Assembly: GCA_033026295.1 (NCBI GenBank)
Contig: CM065182.1
Location: forward strand, 2,790,001-2,854,000
Reading direction: 5' to 3'
DNA length: 64,000 nt
DNA from: Channa striata
Taxonomy: Eukaryota; Chordata; Actinopteri; Anabantiformes; Channidae
A program made the position numbers and the translations under genes. Of the stretch, positions 25,817 to 37,954 are shown piece after piece; positions within the stretch are counted from its first letter, which is position 1; each line of letters opens with the position of its first letter. Below the pieces are notes generated by a model. The model was not told the DNA's origin, did not search any database, and saw nothing but the letters and a program-made list of their open reading frames with translations.

Positions 25817-27039
25817 AATTATAAGAAAATAAGGAAAGTAAAGATGGGAAATTGAAAACAGAGAAAGACATGAATTAAAGAGTTGGGAACTTTTAAAAAG
25901 TCGGGAAAATGAAAGGTAAACAAACATGTAAATGTGGAAATGAGAAATGATAAAAATATATTACTGTAGGTGACACAGTGCAATGAATGAATCACACCTA
26001 CAGTAACTGTTACTATCGTTGATGCCGTGACTAATCTGCATTTTCAAACAAACACTCTTACAAAGGTGCGTTTATTAACTCAGGCCACAGTGCAAAAAGA
26101 AATGCTTCAAAAAGGACATTGTTCTGCTGAATTATACAGCAGCGCTGCACTGGGAGACGCAGCAATTTAAAACAATCAAAGGACTGACAATAAAACGATA
26201 AAACGTCAATCAAGAAAGCCGCTGACTTATCTTTATGATGTCACTGTAACTGTACATTATTATTCAGTCCCATCAAAAGTTTTAATTTTGTTCTAACTTC
26301 AGATAAATCTGATTTTAATTTTGATATATGATTCAAGTACTTTCCCAGTTGGTCAACAGAGAATTGAAGAGGACACGCTAATGAATAACAACGGGCTGAA
26401 AAGCAAAGTGTGCGGCTAAAGGAGGATTTTTTAACAGCCTGGCAACCCAAACATTTGTTTCTTATATCTGACCTGTGAGGTGTTCGTACATGATGAATTC
26501 CACTCATGCACTTAAACGAGTGTGCAGATTAATTTACTCTTCTCCTGAGTCACCTGCTCATTTATCTGTAACTGTCCCAAATATGGATCAATTACAAAGT
26601 CGGGAACCCATTCATATTCTACTGGATATGCTGAATGTCTTCGTCCTCCATTACGGTTCAGTAATCCGGTTACATTTCCACTCAGACATAGAGGCGCTGC
26701 TCTGAATTTAAATATACTGCTGTGCATTATTGATTAATGTTGTTATGTGGTTTTTTTCTGCTTTTTTATATAGTTTATTTTAATGTGACGTTTTTTTAAT
26801 GTTGAGCTGTAATTGAGGTCTTTCTATAACGGGTCAGGTTGATGCTCCTGCACAACTCTGACTTTATTCCTAATGTGTATATGTGAGTATATGTATGACT
26901 ACATGCATTTTGTTCTTTTCCATTTTTAATTTTAGATCAGTACATTAGGTAAAAGAGTCTGTGGACATATCACACAGTGTTTTAATATTACAGTAGCTGT
27001 ATGTGCAAATGTACATTTACGTGATACAACACTTCCACG

Positions 27040-27240
27040 AACCATAGGGTCAGTGGTTCGATCTCCGCTCCCTGTGTCGGACTGTCTTTGCGCAAGACGC
27101 TGAACCGCAAGTTGCTGTCGGTGGATCAGATGGGCACCGTGCATGGCAGCCATCGTGTGTGTGTCTGTGTGTGTGTCTGTGTGTGTGTGTGTGTGAAGCT
27201 CCACGGTAAAGCGCTATATGAGCGGCCATTTAGCATTGAA
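27040..27240 (+). mobile_element. SINE-like element with internal (GT)n
   Basis: Contains a box-B-like GTGGTTCGATCTCC, then the fish-type run of GCGCAAGACGCTGAACCGCA and a GGGCACCGTGCATGGCAGCC block. A (GT)n tract follows at 27155-27195, then AAGCGCTATATGAG. The arrangement matches common teleost short interspersed repeats. The 5' tRNA-like half is degraded. Confidence 0.5.
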
Positions 27241-27512
27241 GCGGGCATTTTATTCACCGTTTGCCATCCTCAGATTTGTGTTGCACAGAATGCACCTTGC
27301 ACATGCGTGTTTCTGAATTACAGTAAATAATAACGAGCAAATAGTGAATACACACATACTGTCGGAGCTATTCCTGCACTTACGGTACGTGAATATTATA
27401 AATAGATCACAATGAAACTGCTGCTGCGCACGCGACCCAAACCCAGACACACACAAACACATAATGACTAGGATGGAGAGGTCACGTGTTTCGCCTCCTC
27501 CTTCCCGCTGAC

Positions 27513-27740
27513 CTGTGTTCAGTGATGCTCCTCCGGCGCCTCTACGATGCCGAGCGGCCTGTTCCCGCCGCCATGTTCCCGCTGTGCGCCGTCCGTGTGC
27601 GCGTCTGCTCCGAGGCCGCCGCCAGACTCGGCATTTTGCAAGTGACCGCGAAGATTTACGCTGCAGCAGGAGCGACGGTCAATTAGGAGAGTCCCCGCCC
27701 CCCCCAAAAAATGCGTTTCCGCGGAGGTTTTCAAAATAAG
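27513..27740 (-). promoter_or_regulatory. CpG-rich region: candidate first exon and promoter of st6gal1
   Basis: Sharp local rise in GC and CpG in an AT-rich neighbourhood. On the minus strand an exon-like end GAACACAG precedes a GTCAGC donor (exon end 27513). It would be a non-coding leader exon of the minus-strand gene downstream. The plus-strand frame across it is a composition artefact. The transcription start is not defined. Confidence 0.4.
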
Positions 27741-29058
27741 AGCTGCGAGATCTTGGTGATTCGCAGGGGCTCATTGCAGATGTAGTGCGAGTAACACAAG
27801 CGACAGGAACTTCAGTGTTTCTATTTGATGTCACTGCAGTTCAATAGGAGGCATCATGCTTACTACTCCATTAAATTTATCTGAAATGCCTTAGTTACTA
27901 CAAATGCAGATTTGTAGTGCACAATATAATCAACTTGTAGAGGCAGCGTCACGCTGCCCGGTGGTCCAAAAATTATCCCCCCAGAGAGCGATGTATTATT
28001 TTTAAAAAAAAAGTTGCAGATTTATAGAGCTTCCGTGTTCCACAGCACAGCTGATGACAATAGTTCTACAGATCACTGAGCACAGTGAGATAAACGGTGT
28101 GCATCCACTGCTGAACACTGGCCTAGTGCTGCTCAAGTCAATTTCTAACAAATGCTACTGAAATTAAAGGTCATTTTTAATTAATAATGGATCTGTAAAA
28201 TGTTGCACTAGTATAACGGAATTGTTATAGTCCAGAGAGAGGCCACAAGTCTCTGCAATTCTAAATGAGTTTACATTAACACACATAAAAAAGCTACTGA
28301 TTTTAGATTCTTGATAAACTGAGTGTTATTCAAAATTATGCAATTTCAAAATTATTATGCAAAATTTATGAGTTTAATCTTCTCCTATGTTGTTACATTA
28401 AAAGATAAGAGGCTTTAATTTCACAGTATCCAATAAATAAGACCTCACTGCCCATGTAGAAGTACTTACTACATTTTCTTGCATGCAGTTTCCGAGTGCA
28501 CACTTTGTTTTAAAGCGTGTGAGAAGTGATTTACTTTGAAAAGATAATCACCTCATATCCGGTGCTCCTGTTTTCATCTTATAAATTGACATGTTTCTGC
28601 AGCATGAGAGTCACGCAATGTCTCTGCAGAGAAGGAGGGAAGATGAAAAAACAGCAAAATGCATCCCGTAGGTACGACCGAGACAATCTGTGATCTGATC
28701 AGTTCTATTTCTGTTTGATTGTAGAGGACAAATTCACATGTTGTAGCACTGCAGGAAATAACTGAGAAAACAACAATTTATTAATATAGCCAAAAGACTA
28801 ATTTCCACAGTATTGTGTAAATAGCTGTGATCATTATAACTGAGATATTTTTTTTAGACATTTAACAGGAAAGTACAATACATGTCAGAAAAATGAAAAA
28901 TAAGTGAAATGAACAGCTGAACATGTACTACAAAACATGCAGAATTCAACTCTAAGATAGCAAGATATGATTCATGCATTATATTATGTGTCATTAATTG
29001 TTTATATAATGACTCAAAAGAGGAGGCATAATTTACAACAAGAACAAGAAAACAGTAG
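27741..29058. other. AT-rich intergenic stretch
   Basis: No gene recognised between the putative st6gal1 promoter and the tRNA-Glu gene. Confidence 0.4.
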
Positions 29059-29130
29059 TTCCCTGACCGGGAATCGAACCCGGGCCGCGGCGGTGAGAGC
29101 GCCGAATCCTAACCACTAGACCACCAGGGA
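29059..29130 (-). tRNA. tRNA-Glu (anticodon CTC)
   Basis: A 72-nt cloverleaf with acceptor stem TCCCTGG pairing with TCAGGGA, box A (TGGTCTAGTGG), anticodon loop TCTCAC preceded by C-T and giving CTC, and box B GGTTCGATTCC. The minus-strand downstream sequence has a TTTT run (plus 29049-29053) as RNA polymerase III terminator. It decodes GAG. No intron. Confidence 0.96.
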
Positions 29131-29608
29131 CTGCGACAAATGAAACTTTCGACTGTATATGATGTATGTATGCCAAAATATATTGAGAAAATGTATCCAT
29201 TTTTCGGTAACGTTCTAACAGGAAGTTTACGTATGTTAGCTAGTTAACATTTAGCTACCGCTAACATATACGGTCACTTTCACTTGCCGTCAGCGTTAAG
29301 CTAGTTATTAAACTACTGCTAGTTAGGTCGCTCGTACTTCTGTCATTTCACCACAGCCAAACTTCTGCTGCCGGTAAGTTAACGATTATTTTTCATCGAA
29401 GTTCTTATCGTTATTCCGGAGTTAAAGGCGACCTTCTTGCCTGAACCCCTTTGCTAATGGTGTTAGCTGGATAACTCAGCTAACGTCAGCTAAGATTAGC
29501 GTTAGCCAGGCTTGACATTACATAGGACATAATCTTTCACTATGTGATTCTATGGTTGCTGGCGTTGAATATTTCGTACTTACTAACTTACTGGCTAATA
29601 CTACTACT

Positions 29609-29632
29609 ATTATTATTATTATTATTATTATT
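29609..29632 (+). repeat. (TTA)n microsatellite
   Basis: About eight TTA/ATT units just upstream of tRNA-Trp. Confidence 0.9.
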
Positions 29633-29662
29633 CATAAGGGTAGTAATGGCTATCGCCAGAAC

Positions 29663-29734
29663 GACCTCGTGGCGCAACGGTAGCGCGTCTGACTCCAGAT
29701 CAGAAGGTTGCGTGTTCAAATCACGTCGGGGTCA
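29663..29734 (+). tRNA. tRNA-Trp (anticodon CCA)
   Basis: A 72-nt cloverleaf with acceptor stem GACCTCG pairing with CGGGGTC, box A TGGCGCAACGG, anticodon loop CTCCAGA giving CCA, and box B GTTCAAATC. A TTTTT terminator follows within five bases. It decodes UGG. No intron. It is divergent from tRNA-Glu 530 bp away. Confidence 0.96.
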
Positions 29735-30927
29735 TTGTTTTTCGGGAAATCTAATAGATTGCTGAAGAACCGCCAATGAATATTAATATGTAGCGCCGTT
29801 ACGCATTGTAGAGTTGTCAGAGGTTTTATCTCTTGAAATACTACATCTGAATACATTAAACTCACATCTGCATTAATATCGGAAAAATTTTGAGTTGAAC
29901 AGACAAAGTCAGACTGTCCCTGTCCCCATTGGTTCAAATATAATATAAAATATGATGTTGCAACTGCAAATAATAATCTGACAATGGAAAAAAACACAGC
30001 CGTCCCCAGTCTCCCCTAAAAAATGAAACATGAGGCAGAGGCAAGACAATATTTTGTTTTATTACTGTAATCATTTATGATGCAAATAAATAAGAAGAAA
30101 GGTTCTGAAAGCTGCATGCTCAGAAAATCGTTTACCAAATATGAAGATACAGATGTTGTTTCCCCAACTTCTCAGAATTTCAAACATTTGCTTTAAATGT
30201 GTCATTATGTCGAGAAAATGAACTTCCTTTCCTTATAATGTAGTTATAGTTGCTTAGGCTAAAAGAGGACAGAACCACAAGTAAGAAAGGAGGCCTAAAC
30301 ATAAAGATACATTTAAAAAATGATGTGTAAATTACACGGTGACGTTGAAAATGTGGCCATATGACAGTTCGGAATCTGAGTTTAGATATCAATCAGCAAA
30401 ACTGATCTGCAGTTTGGACTTTTTTGGTTTTGAATGAAAATCTGTACAAATAGAGTTTTTGTGTTAGACAAGCTCAGTGTGTAGAATGTGTTGTTGTTTT
30501 CGAAATGACAACCAGATGGCACCAAAAGAAAAAAATGGTTTTTAAATTTGGTTGGTGCTGGGAAGAAAATGGTCTGTGTCTCTCATCTTTTCAACAAATC
30601 CCATGAAGGAAAACTCAAACAGTAAATATTGCCTGATATATGTTATTCCTCTGTTCCATAGAGCTTTTTGAAAAACTAGTAAAATATAAAAATTTGGGGG
30701 GGTAAATACTGTGAGAGTCGAAGGGTCAGGAATATTGATATAATTTGAATTTGATGCCAGTAAGAAACCTCATTCTTTAAATCCCCAAAACACCATGTAT
30801 TGGCTATTATCCACACTATATATGGTAATGCATGTAATGAGAATTATTATAAACTCCTCCTCTGTTAGGCTTGTGTTTGAACGTGAGTTATGAAGAGAGG
30901 GGCCCACAGGCCACTGCAGTGATGCTG
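29735..30927 (-). other. ncf1 3' UTR and flank
   Basis: No coding frame. A minus-strand AATAAA lies at 30058-30063, 865 bases past the ncf1 stop, and is a plausible poly(A) signal. Sequence between it and tRNA-Trp is AT-rich spacer. Confidence 0.45.
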
Positions 30928-33900
30928 TTAGGAGCTGCTGGAGCTGCTCCGTGACTTGTGGATGCTGACTTTCTTGCAGGTGTTGTCGGTGCAGCGCTCC
31001 AGGATGAGCTCTGGACTAGGTCGGGGAGGGATGACCGGAGCCTCCTTCTTCGCTTCGCTCTCTGAACTGGAGCCAGACATCTCAGGGATGTTATCTGTTC
31101 ATTTGAAATGAGAACAGTTATGCCTCGTTGTTTTGCCTGTGTTTTTAATTTTAAAAAATCATTTATTGTTACCTTCATTCGTCCTCTCCCTCAGCGGGGA
31201 CTTTGTCGAGTTCTGCGAGCTCCTGTGCGGCTCTGCCAGGCGGCCGCCTTTCTGCTGCAGGTACCGCCGGCTGTTCCTGCGGTAGGCGTCCTGGCTGAGC
31301 CTCTGACGAGACTTGCTGTGGATGCTCCTGGCGTTTCGGATGGTGGATCTGAGAACAAGAAAGGACGTGAAGACATCCACAGGTTAGTAGAAGTTGGTGT
31401 TGACCTTCAGTTTGAGCAAAAGTTGCATTTGTTGACATTGTCTATATGTTCCTCCCATGTTCACAGTTGTTTTTCTTTTTTTTTTTTTATTTAAACATGA
31501 CGACATTTAGTAAAATTAATGTTTTAACTGCACTGTGATCTGAAAACATCTGTGGCTCATACACAAGTAAACCCACACTGAGAATAATAATATTCTGTTG
31601 ATGATGTATGAAGATTTAATGTTTGTGAACTCTCAGTGCTGCTTCTTTGAAAGTGAAATCTTTTCAGCAAAATCCCTGCGGTTATTGTATATGAATGGTC
31701 AGTTGTTTCGCCTAAATGCAATCTGGTCTTTTCAAGGATGGATGCTAAACCAAAAATATTATTTAGATTAAAGTCGTAGTGATGAATTACCAAGGTTGGA
31801 TGAATTTGATTTATCTTCTGTCTCATAGGATTATTGCAGCACTTTGGGACATTAATTTGTAAAAGATGCTTTATAATAACATATATTCTGATTATGACTG
31901 AATTTCAGAATGAAAAGTGTTTGATTAGACTAGAAACCGAATGGACTGAATTGTGGTGGTGCAACAGAGTTGGAAAGACGCTTCCCTTAAACTGGAAGTG
32001 AAACAAGCCAAAAGCAGAGTGGCAAACGAAGTTGTCACAGTGGAAGAGTTTTATTTTTAAAGACGATATTACCGAAAAGTCTTCCTTTAGAAACATCGTA
32101 CATTATTAATTATTTCCTAAACTGTGATAAATTGCTCTTTTTAGTCTGGGTGACATCATATATTTTAAGTTCTAACGTTTAATAACTTACGAATCCCTTT
32201 TTTTATATTTGTTCTGTGTAACTGTAACTTACCTGCGAGGTGGTGGTTTCTTTCCCTGCAGATTTTTCTTCTCTGCCTCATATTTCTCTCTTTTGCCGCC
32301 CTTCTGCAGGAACATAGCAGGGAAATAACCGGTCTCTTCTCCTTTCCTGTGCAAAACAGCAATATACATCTAAATTAACTCAAAATATTCATGGGAACTC
32401 TATGAATAGGTTAGTAAAGTTCATTTGAATGAACGTGGACGTTCGGAGTTAAAGTCATAACAGAACCAGCACCATGTTTGACAGATGAGACGATATGTTC
32501 CTTTTTTCTCTACACCTTCCTCCTTTAATGATGTGGTAGAGGGATGACTTTGTTTCATCAGTCTACAGATCTCTGCTTCAGAACCATCTGCCGATGTTTG
32601 TGACTGTTTGTGTAACCTGCCCCTTCAGTTTGTTCAGGCTGACATCCTCTGATGAAAGGTGCACGCCTGCATCCTGCAGAGTATTCTCGGCTTGCTGTGA
32701 AATCATGCATGCCTATTCAGTCCCCATGCAAATGATTTCCAGATTATTCACAAGACTCAAGACAATGTTTACAACTGTTGATTGCAGCAAACTGCCTTTC
32801 ATTTCTGTGTGATACATTTCTCCTTTATTTTATTTTTCACTTGCATGATGAAATCTTTCTGTTGATAGACAGCTCCACCTGAAATTAGTTGAAACTAAAT
32901 AGTCCAGGCTGTATGTGAAATATCTTAATTAATAAATAAATACGACAAGGACTAAAAGGTGGTTTGTGTGTGTGTGTGTGTAGATCATACCTGACAACCC
33001 ACCAGCCGTCTAGCAGCTTGTGAATGACCTCAGCGGTTTCACCCATATCCAAAGAGATCTCGTCCTCCTGCTCCGCCTTGTAGGCATTAATGGTGACATA
33101 CAACTCTCCTGCAGGGAAACACAACACTATGAAACCATTTCCAAAACATAAAAAACATGCGACACAGCACGTCAAACAAGCCTCACAACGTCAGACCGTA
33201 ACTTGCCTTCATAATTTGGCTCAGCATCCTCTGCCTCGTCTGGTCTGTCCAGAGGCTCCAAGTAGGACGCAGGAACCCAGCCATGTTTGGACTCACACTG
33301 GCAGAACCACCAACCTAAATACAACACAAACAAACACAGAACATTTTGATTATATTTATCACAGCAAAAGTAGAAGTCAAAGCAACTGACTGTAATTTTG
33401 CATATTTGCATTTATAGAAACGCAACTATCATTCACATTTCAACATTTTCTAGTTTAGCAAAATATATGCTTTTGTTTGCCCTTAAAGAGCTTAAAGATT
33501 CATAAAATCATTTTGTCTGGCACATTTGGTGTCTTTAAATTTAGAATAAACTTCTGTCGTCTGGGTTTAAAATACATTTAGATGAAGATTTTGCAGTTAC
33601 TGGCCCTCAGACACTCAACTCACCATTCTGACTTTTCTCCACAATTTCCACCAGGTCACCAGTGTACAGATTGAGCTCATGTTTCGACGTCTTCTCGAAG
33701 TCTGCGATCACTCTGTAGGTATCCAGTATGATGGGCCCAGAGATCTCTGCGAGGTAAAACACAGTCGTGTCTACTGATTTCAGAAAACACCTGCAGGAAA
33801 CTGATGTGGCACTTTCATTCTCAGCTTTGATTTGTCTGTAGCCCTAGTGACTTTGATAAAACGATTCTTACCTGATGCATTGTCTCTGATCAACTCCCTG

Positions 33901-36183
33901 GATGCAACAAATGTTTCATTTCTTTTTAGTCTGCAGAAAAAAATACGCACATATGTATTTATATATAAACATATAACTAACCAAAGCTCCATCTTATCTA
34001 AGCTAACACATCAGTGTTGGTTGAAGTAGAAGTGTGTCTGATGTACTGACGTGTTTGGGGCAGGTGGGTTTTCATCCTCAGATCGAACCTTGAAGAACTC
34101 AGTGAGGTGTTTGCAGCGAGAGATATGAGGAGGCAGGTTGATAAGCGATTCGCAGTATTCGGCCAGCGTGAGCTTTCTGGTTTCTATGGACCTCTGGGTG
34201 TCCACCCATCGGGGTGCTGAGAACACAAAAACACAAACCCATCAGCAAAGCCTAGGAGACCAGTCAGAGGCCTAAAGTATGTCTCTGAGGAAGAAGAATA
34301 GCATAGTTAAAATGAAACCGCTGTAGGACGTTCAGTTACGAGAGATCAACTCCAAGACTTTTCATTCACTTATTTGAACACATATCTTGACAAAGGTTGA
34401 GTATCTATTTCTAGCCATGACTGCATTCAATCATTCGTCGGCAATGTGCGACAAAAAATAGCAACGCAATAAACATTTCACATAAATACAAACAAGCATT
34501 AAAACATTGAACATTAGTTTAGTGATTTGCAGGATGACACTTGGGTCCCTGATTACAGAAAGGGGCTCGGAACTTCCTTTGCCATCCGCTGGGACATTTC
34601 TTGCTATTTCACATCTCTTTTCTCTCCGGCAGCGCCTCCACTCAGGGTGCGTACGTGACTTTGAACAGGAAGAAATTTCCACACCTGTACAGGTGGGCTG
34701 CCGTTGCATCTGCTCAGCTTCTCCTTCTCCACATCGCAACAAGTGTGTGGTAATTGAGGTTTCACAAGGAGAATGTGTAAAGATTTGAGTTCTGTTTTCA
34801 AGTGAATGTGCCATGAACATCTGAACAGGAACATAAAATTAAAATGGCTGTTTTTCATGCCCTCATATACTCTATTTTATAGGATTTCTAATCAAACAGT
34901 TATGCCGCCCCTAAAAATAATGAAAGTGTTTTATACACTGCCAGATGATAAGGGCACATTTACTGGACTTGAGTACAAGTTTTTAGGTAGTTTTTTGTAG
35001 ATACAGAATATAAATATAAAAAAATGACCTTTTTAAAATCAAAGTAGCTCCACCCTACACCTGTAACATCACTGATGTTAATTGTATGCACATTAACGTC
35101 GTTTTACTTTTATTTTCAGTGGAAAATCTCATTACTTCCTCCCCAACAGCTAGTATGTTTTTTGACTTCACTGTGGGTAATTAGTATCCAATGGGCATTA
35201 GCAAACCAGTGACATATTTTATATTATTTATAGATCGTTGGTATTTTTGTACTGCTGTCTTTAATATGCATAGTAGTTTCTAGTTCTTCTTTTCTAGTTG
35301 TAAACTCAGCTTGCAGCTGCCAAAAGACACATTTTGACACACTGGTTGCAGCCTTGTTGATCAGTTGCGTCAACAAGTTAAAAGGAGAAGTGGGCCAACA
35401 TACGTGTGTCTGATAACCGCCGGTGCTTCCTGAAATACTACAGCACACCGAAGGCTTTTTGCAGAAAAGATAAACTTGATGATAAATCTTTATATTACCT
35501 CATTTGCCAAACACTCAACTGAATTATCTTTTAATCTGATAAAGATCGACAAAGAATCAGTCTGACCTCGTCTCTCTGGAGCTCACTAAGCAAAAGAGTC
35601 ACCTACAAACAAAAGTGTGTCAACCCACACTCAAACAGGCAGTTCAAACCGAGGACAAGTTGTCACAGTTTTTACCTGGTAACGAAGGAATGATTCTGTC
35701 CTTCTTTTCTATTTGTCCGGCCTCAATGGGAAACATCTCTTTCAGGGATTTCTGCCACCAAAACAAAAAACACAAAGCAGCATTTTGGTTGTTTTAGCTT
35801 CAGGTTTTGCAGGTGATGATAACGAAGCAAAGCTGCACAAGTCAACAGGGCTTTTATTTTGTAGTGCGGGGAACTCACATGGAACGTGTGGATTTCAGGA
35901 TACGTCCTGTAGATCATCTTCTCTGAGAGGTCGCTCCATTTCACCATCATCATGTACACCTGGCGAGGAAGGTTTCCATCAGGTACACTTCAACACAACA
36001 AGACTAATTTCACAGATATTTTCCATTATTGTAGCTAAAACTTAATATCTTGTGAGGTTTTTAATTACAACTATAACTAGCAGTTTGTGGAGTTAATGCT
36101 TTGAGCCTTACATAGTGCTTACTCGGGAAGTCCCGTTTATCGTAGCCCAGCAGCTCCACATGCCTGACGTAAATCTTCTCCAT
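30928..36183 (-). CDS. ncf1: Neutrophil cytosolic factor 1 (p47phox), NADPH oxidase organizer
   Basis: Cytosolic organizer of the phagocyte NADPH oxidase: on phosphorylation it binds p22phox and membrane lipids and carries p67phox to the membrane. Eleven exons join in frame to 419 residues (human 390): 36183-36112, 35959-35879, 35751-35676, 34216-34051, 33930-33872, 33746-33624, 33314-33207, 33108-32991, 32346-32233, 31348-31173 and 31094-30928. In order: PX domain (about 4-125), SH3A (about 162-218, GWWFCQ...GWVPASYLEPLD), SH3B (about 231-285, HKLLDGWWVVRKGEETGYFP), an autoinhibitory region with RNARSIHSKSRQRLSQDAYR and its Ser sites, and a PPRP motif (387-390) for the p67phox SH3, then a Ser-rich tail. 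Intron 7 has a GC donor. PX residue 43, Arg in human, is Thr. Confidence 0.95.
35331..35398. repeat. Repeat unit, inverted partner at 37733-37796
   Basis: About 65 bases around GTTGCAGCCTTGTTGATCAG, in ncf1 intron 3. The reverse complement recurs at 37733-37796 with only a small indel and few mismatches. Confidence 0.75.
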
Positions 36184-36280
36184 GCTGAAATCCAGCTGAC
36201 TGACAGAGTCCAAATGAGGTTGAAGCTGCAGAGAGGAGGCTTATATCCTGCAGGGGTGTGTGTGTGTGTGTGTGTGCAGT
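36184..36280 (-). promoter_or_regulatory. Putative ncf1 core promoter
   Basis: On the minus strand GGATATAAGC (36248-36239) is a TATA-like box about 56 bases upstream of the start codon, which itself has a good Kozak context (A at -3, G at +4). A (GT)n tract lies just upstream (36256-36276). The leader would be about 30 bases. Inferred, no mapped start. Confidence 0.45.
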
Positions 36281-37882
36281 CTGTCATCTTGTCGTACCAC
36301 AAGAATTAGTTCCCCTTTGTGAAGCTTTGAAAGTCATGTAAATTTATCACAGACAGGCAGAAAAAAAACAGGAAATACAGTCTTTTCAGTTAACAGGACC
36401 GATTTAATGTCATTACTCTGATAACTGTAAATACATAGGTCAAAATGAGCATTAATTATAAAATCAAGAATAGCAGTATTCTTATTATTATAATTAACTG
36501 CTACAAAAAACTGGCAAAATGTGATATAAATGCTAAAAGCTTGTTATTGCCCATATTGTCCCTTTTTGTTTTCTGTCAGTCTTTGGCCAGTGTGACTATG
36601 TCTTTACATTCTGTTTCGAGAAATGGTGAGATGTCGTGTAAAATGTTAGTTAATACAGAATACATTAATCTTATTATTCTTTGGAACCTAAATATTAAAT
36701 AGTAAATAGTTCAAGGTCATAACATCTGAGGTTGTAACTGTTCCACCCTGGCTTCATTACAGATGCAGTGATAATACGTCTCATGGTCCTCGCCGTTTTA
36801 GCACGGAGCACTCAACATTCATAATTTCCAAACTGAATTTCAATTTTTCAGTGATTTCCTCTTCAGCTCTGTTTTAGTGAGGTTGGTGCTTCTGGCCCTT
36901 ATTTTAATTTAAATGACCACAAGTACAATACAACTGATCATTTTCCTGTCAAAATGAGGCAGCATGACTTGGTGGATAGAAGTTCTCTCTGACCTCAAAG
37001 CAGGAAAACTTGAAGAGCTTTTGCAAATTGGAATTACCCTCAGAAATGTTGTTCAGTTGTCCAATGTTGATTTTATCCCACATGTAAACACAGACTCCAT
37101 CATTTTACATAGAACTCTTTTTTTGTATTTCTATAGCAACGCTTTATTTTTACATTATTGTTTTATGTCACTAGTGTGGGATTTCAGAGGGGCTTTCAGC
37201 TAAACTTGTGATTTCCAAAACTTTTGCAACAGGCAAAGAGGAACAAAAACACTCATGGGTGAACTTCCTCCACTCTAGCCTTGTATTGCATAGAGAGAGA
37301 GTGATTTTTAAAAAACTAAATCTGTGAAATACCTACTTTTAGTTTACATTTTGATATTTAGTTTTCAGATCAAGGCAATAAATGATGAATCGGTTATATG
37401 AAGAAATTATATAATGAAGTGTTTAAAACATTTCCTGTGTGTTTTATGTTTTTAGGTGAAGCAGATGACTTTGTTTCTCTGCTCATGACTGGGCCAGAGT
37501 CATATTACTGTCACTGAGGAGGCAGCTATGACTCAGAAAATGTGAGATTACTTTACTAGAAACATACACAGCAGCCGTGGGGGTTCTTCAGTCTCCTTAA
37601 CATTGTACATGCTCTATAAAATGTGGCCTTAGGTCAGACAGAAAAATACAATATTAAAAAAATACATAGTGAAGTCAGCTGACAAACACACAACGACATG
37701 GCAGTTTATAAAACTTTGTGTACTTTTACCACCTTGGCCCACTTCTCCTTTTAAGTTGTACGCAACTGATCAACAAGGCTGCAACCAGTGTGTCTAAACA
37801 CAAACATGCTGAGTAGCGCAGTTATAGTATTTATATTTTTCATGCTACACACATATGTGCTTATGTAGACAAAAAATATCAC
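36281..37882. other. Intergenic stretch upstream of ncf1
   Basis: AT-rich with no gene recognised. It contains the inverted repeat unit at 37733-37796. Confidence 0.4.
37733..37796. repeat. Repeat unit, inverted partner of 35331-35398
   Basis: Reverse complement of the ncf1 intron 3 unit (contains CTGATCAACAAGGCTGCAAC). It lies 87 bases from tRNA-Asp. The two units are about 2.4 kb apart and flank ncf1 exons 1-3. Confidence 0.75.
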
Positions 37883-37954
37883 CTCCCCGTCGGGGAATCG
37901 AACCCCGGTCTTCCGCGTGACAGGCGGAGATACTGTCCACTATACTAACGAGGA
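37883..37954 (-). tRNA. tRNA-Asp (anticodon GTC)
   Basis: A 72-nt cloverleaf with acceptor stem TCCTCGT pairing with ACGGGGAG-side bases, box A TAGTATAGTGG, anticodon loop CTGTCAC giving GTC, and box B GGTTCGATTCC. A minus-strand TTTTTT terminator follows (plus 37871-37876). It decodes GAC/GAU. No intron. Confidence 0.96.

Larger units (their letters stand above)
24898..27512 (-). other. Intron between the putative 5' st6gal1 exons
   Basis: No gene recognised. It holds hairpins at 25784-25816 and 25961-26006 and a SINE-like element at 27040-27240. Confidence 0.4.

Noticed and set aside
27486..27739. Plus-strand frames in the CpG-rich block
   Set aside because: High GC removes stop codons. 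Splice and position evidence favours a minus-strand non-coding leader exon.
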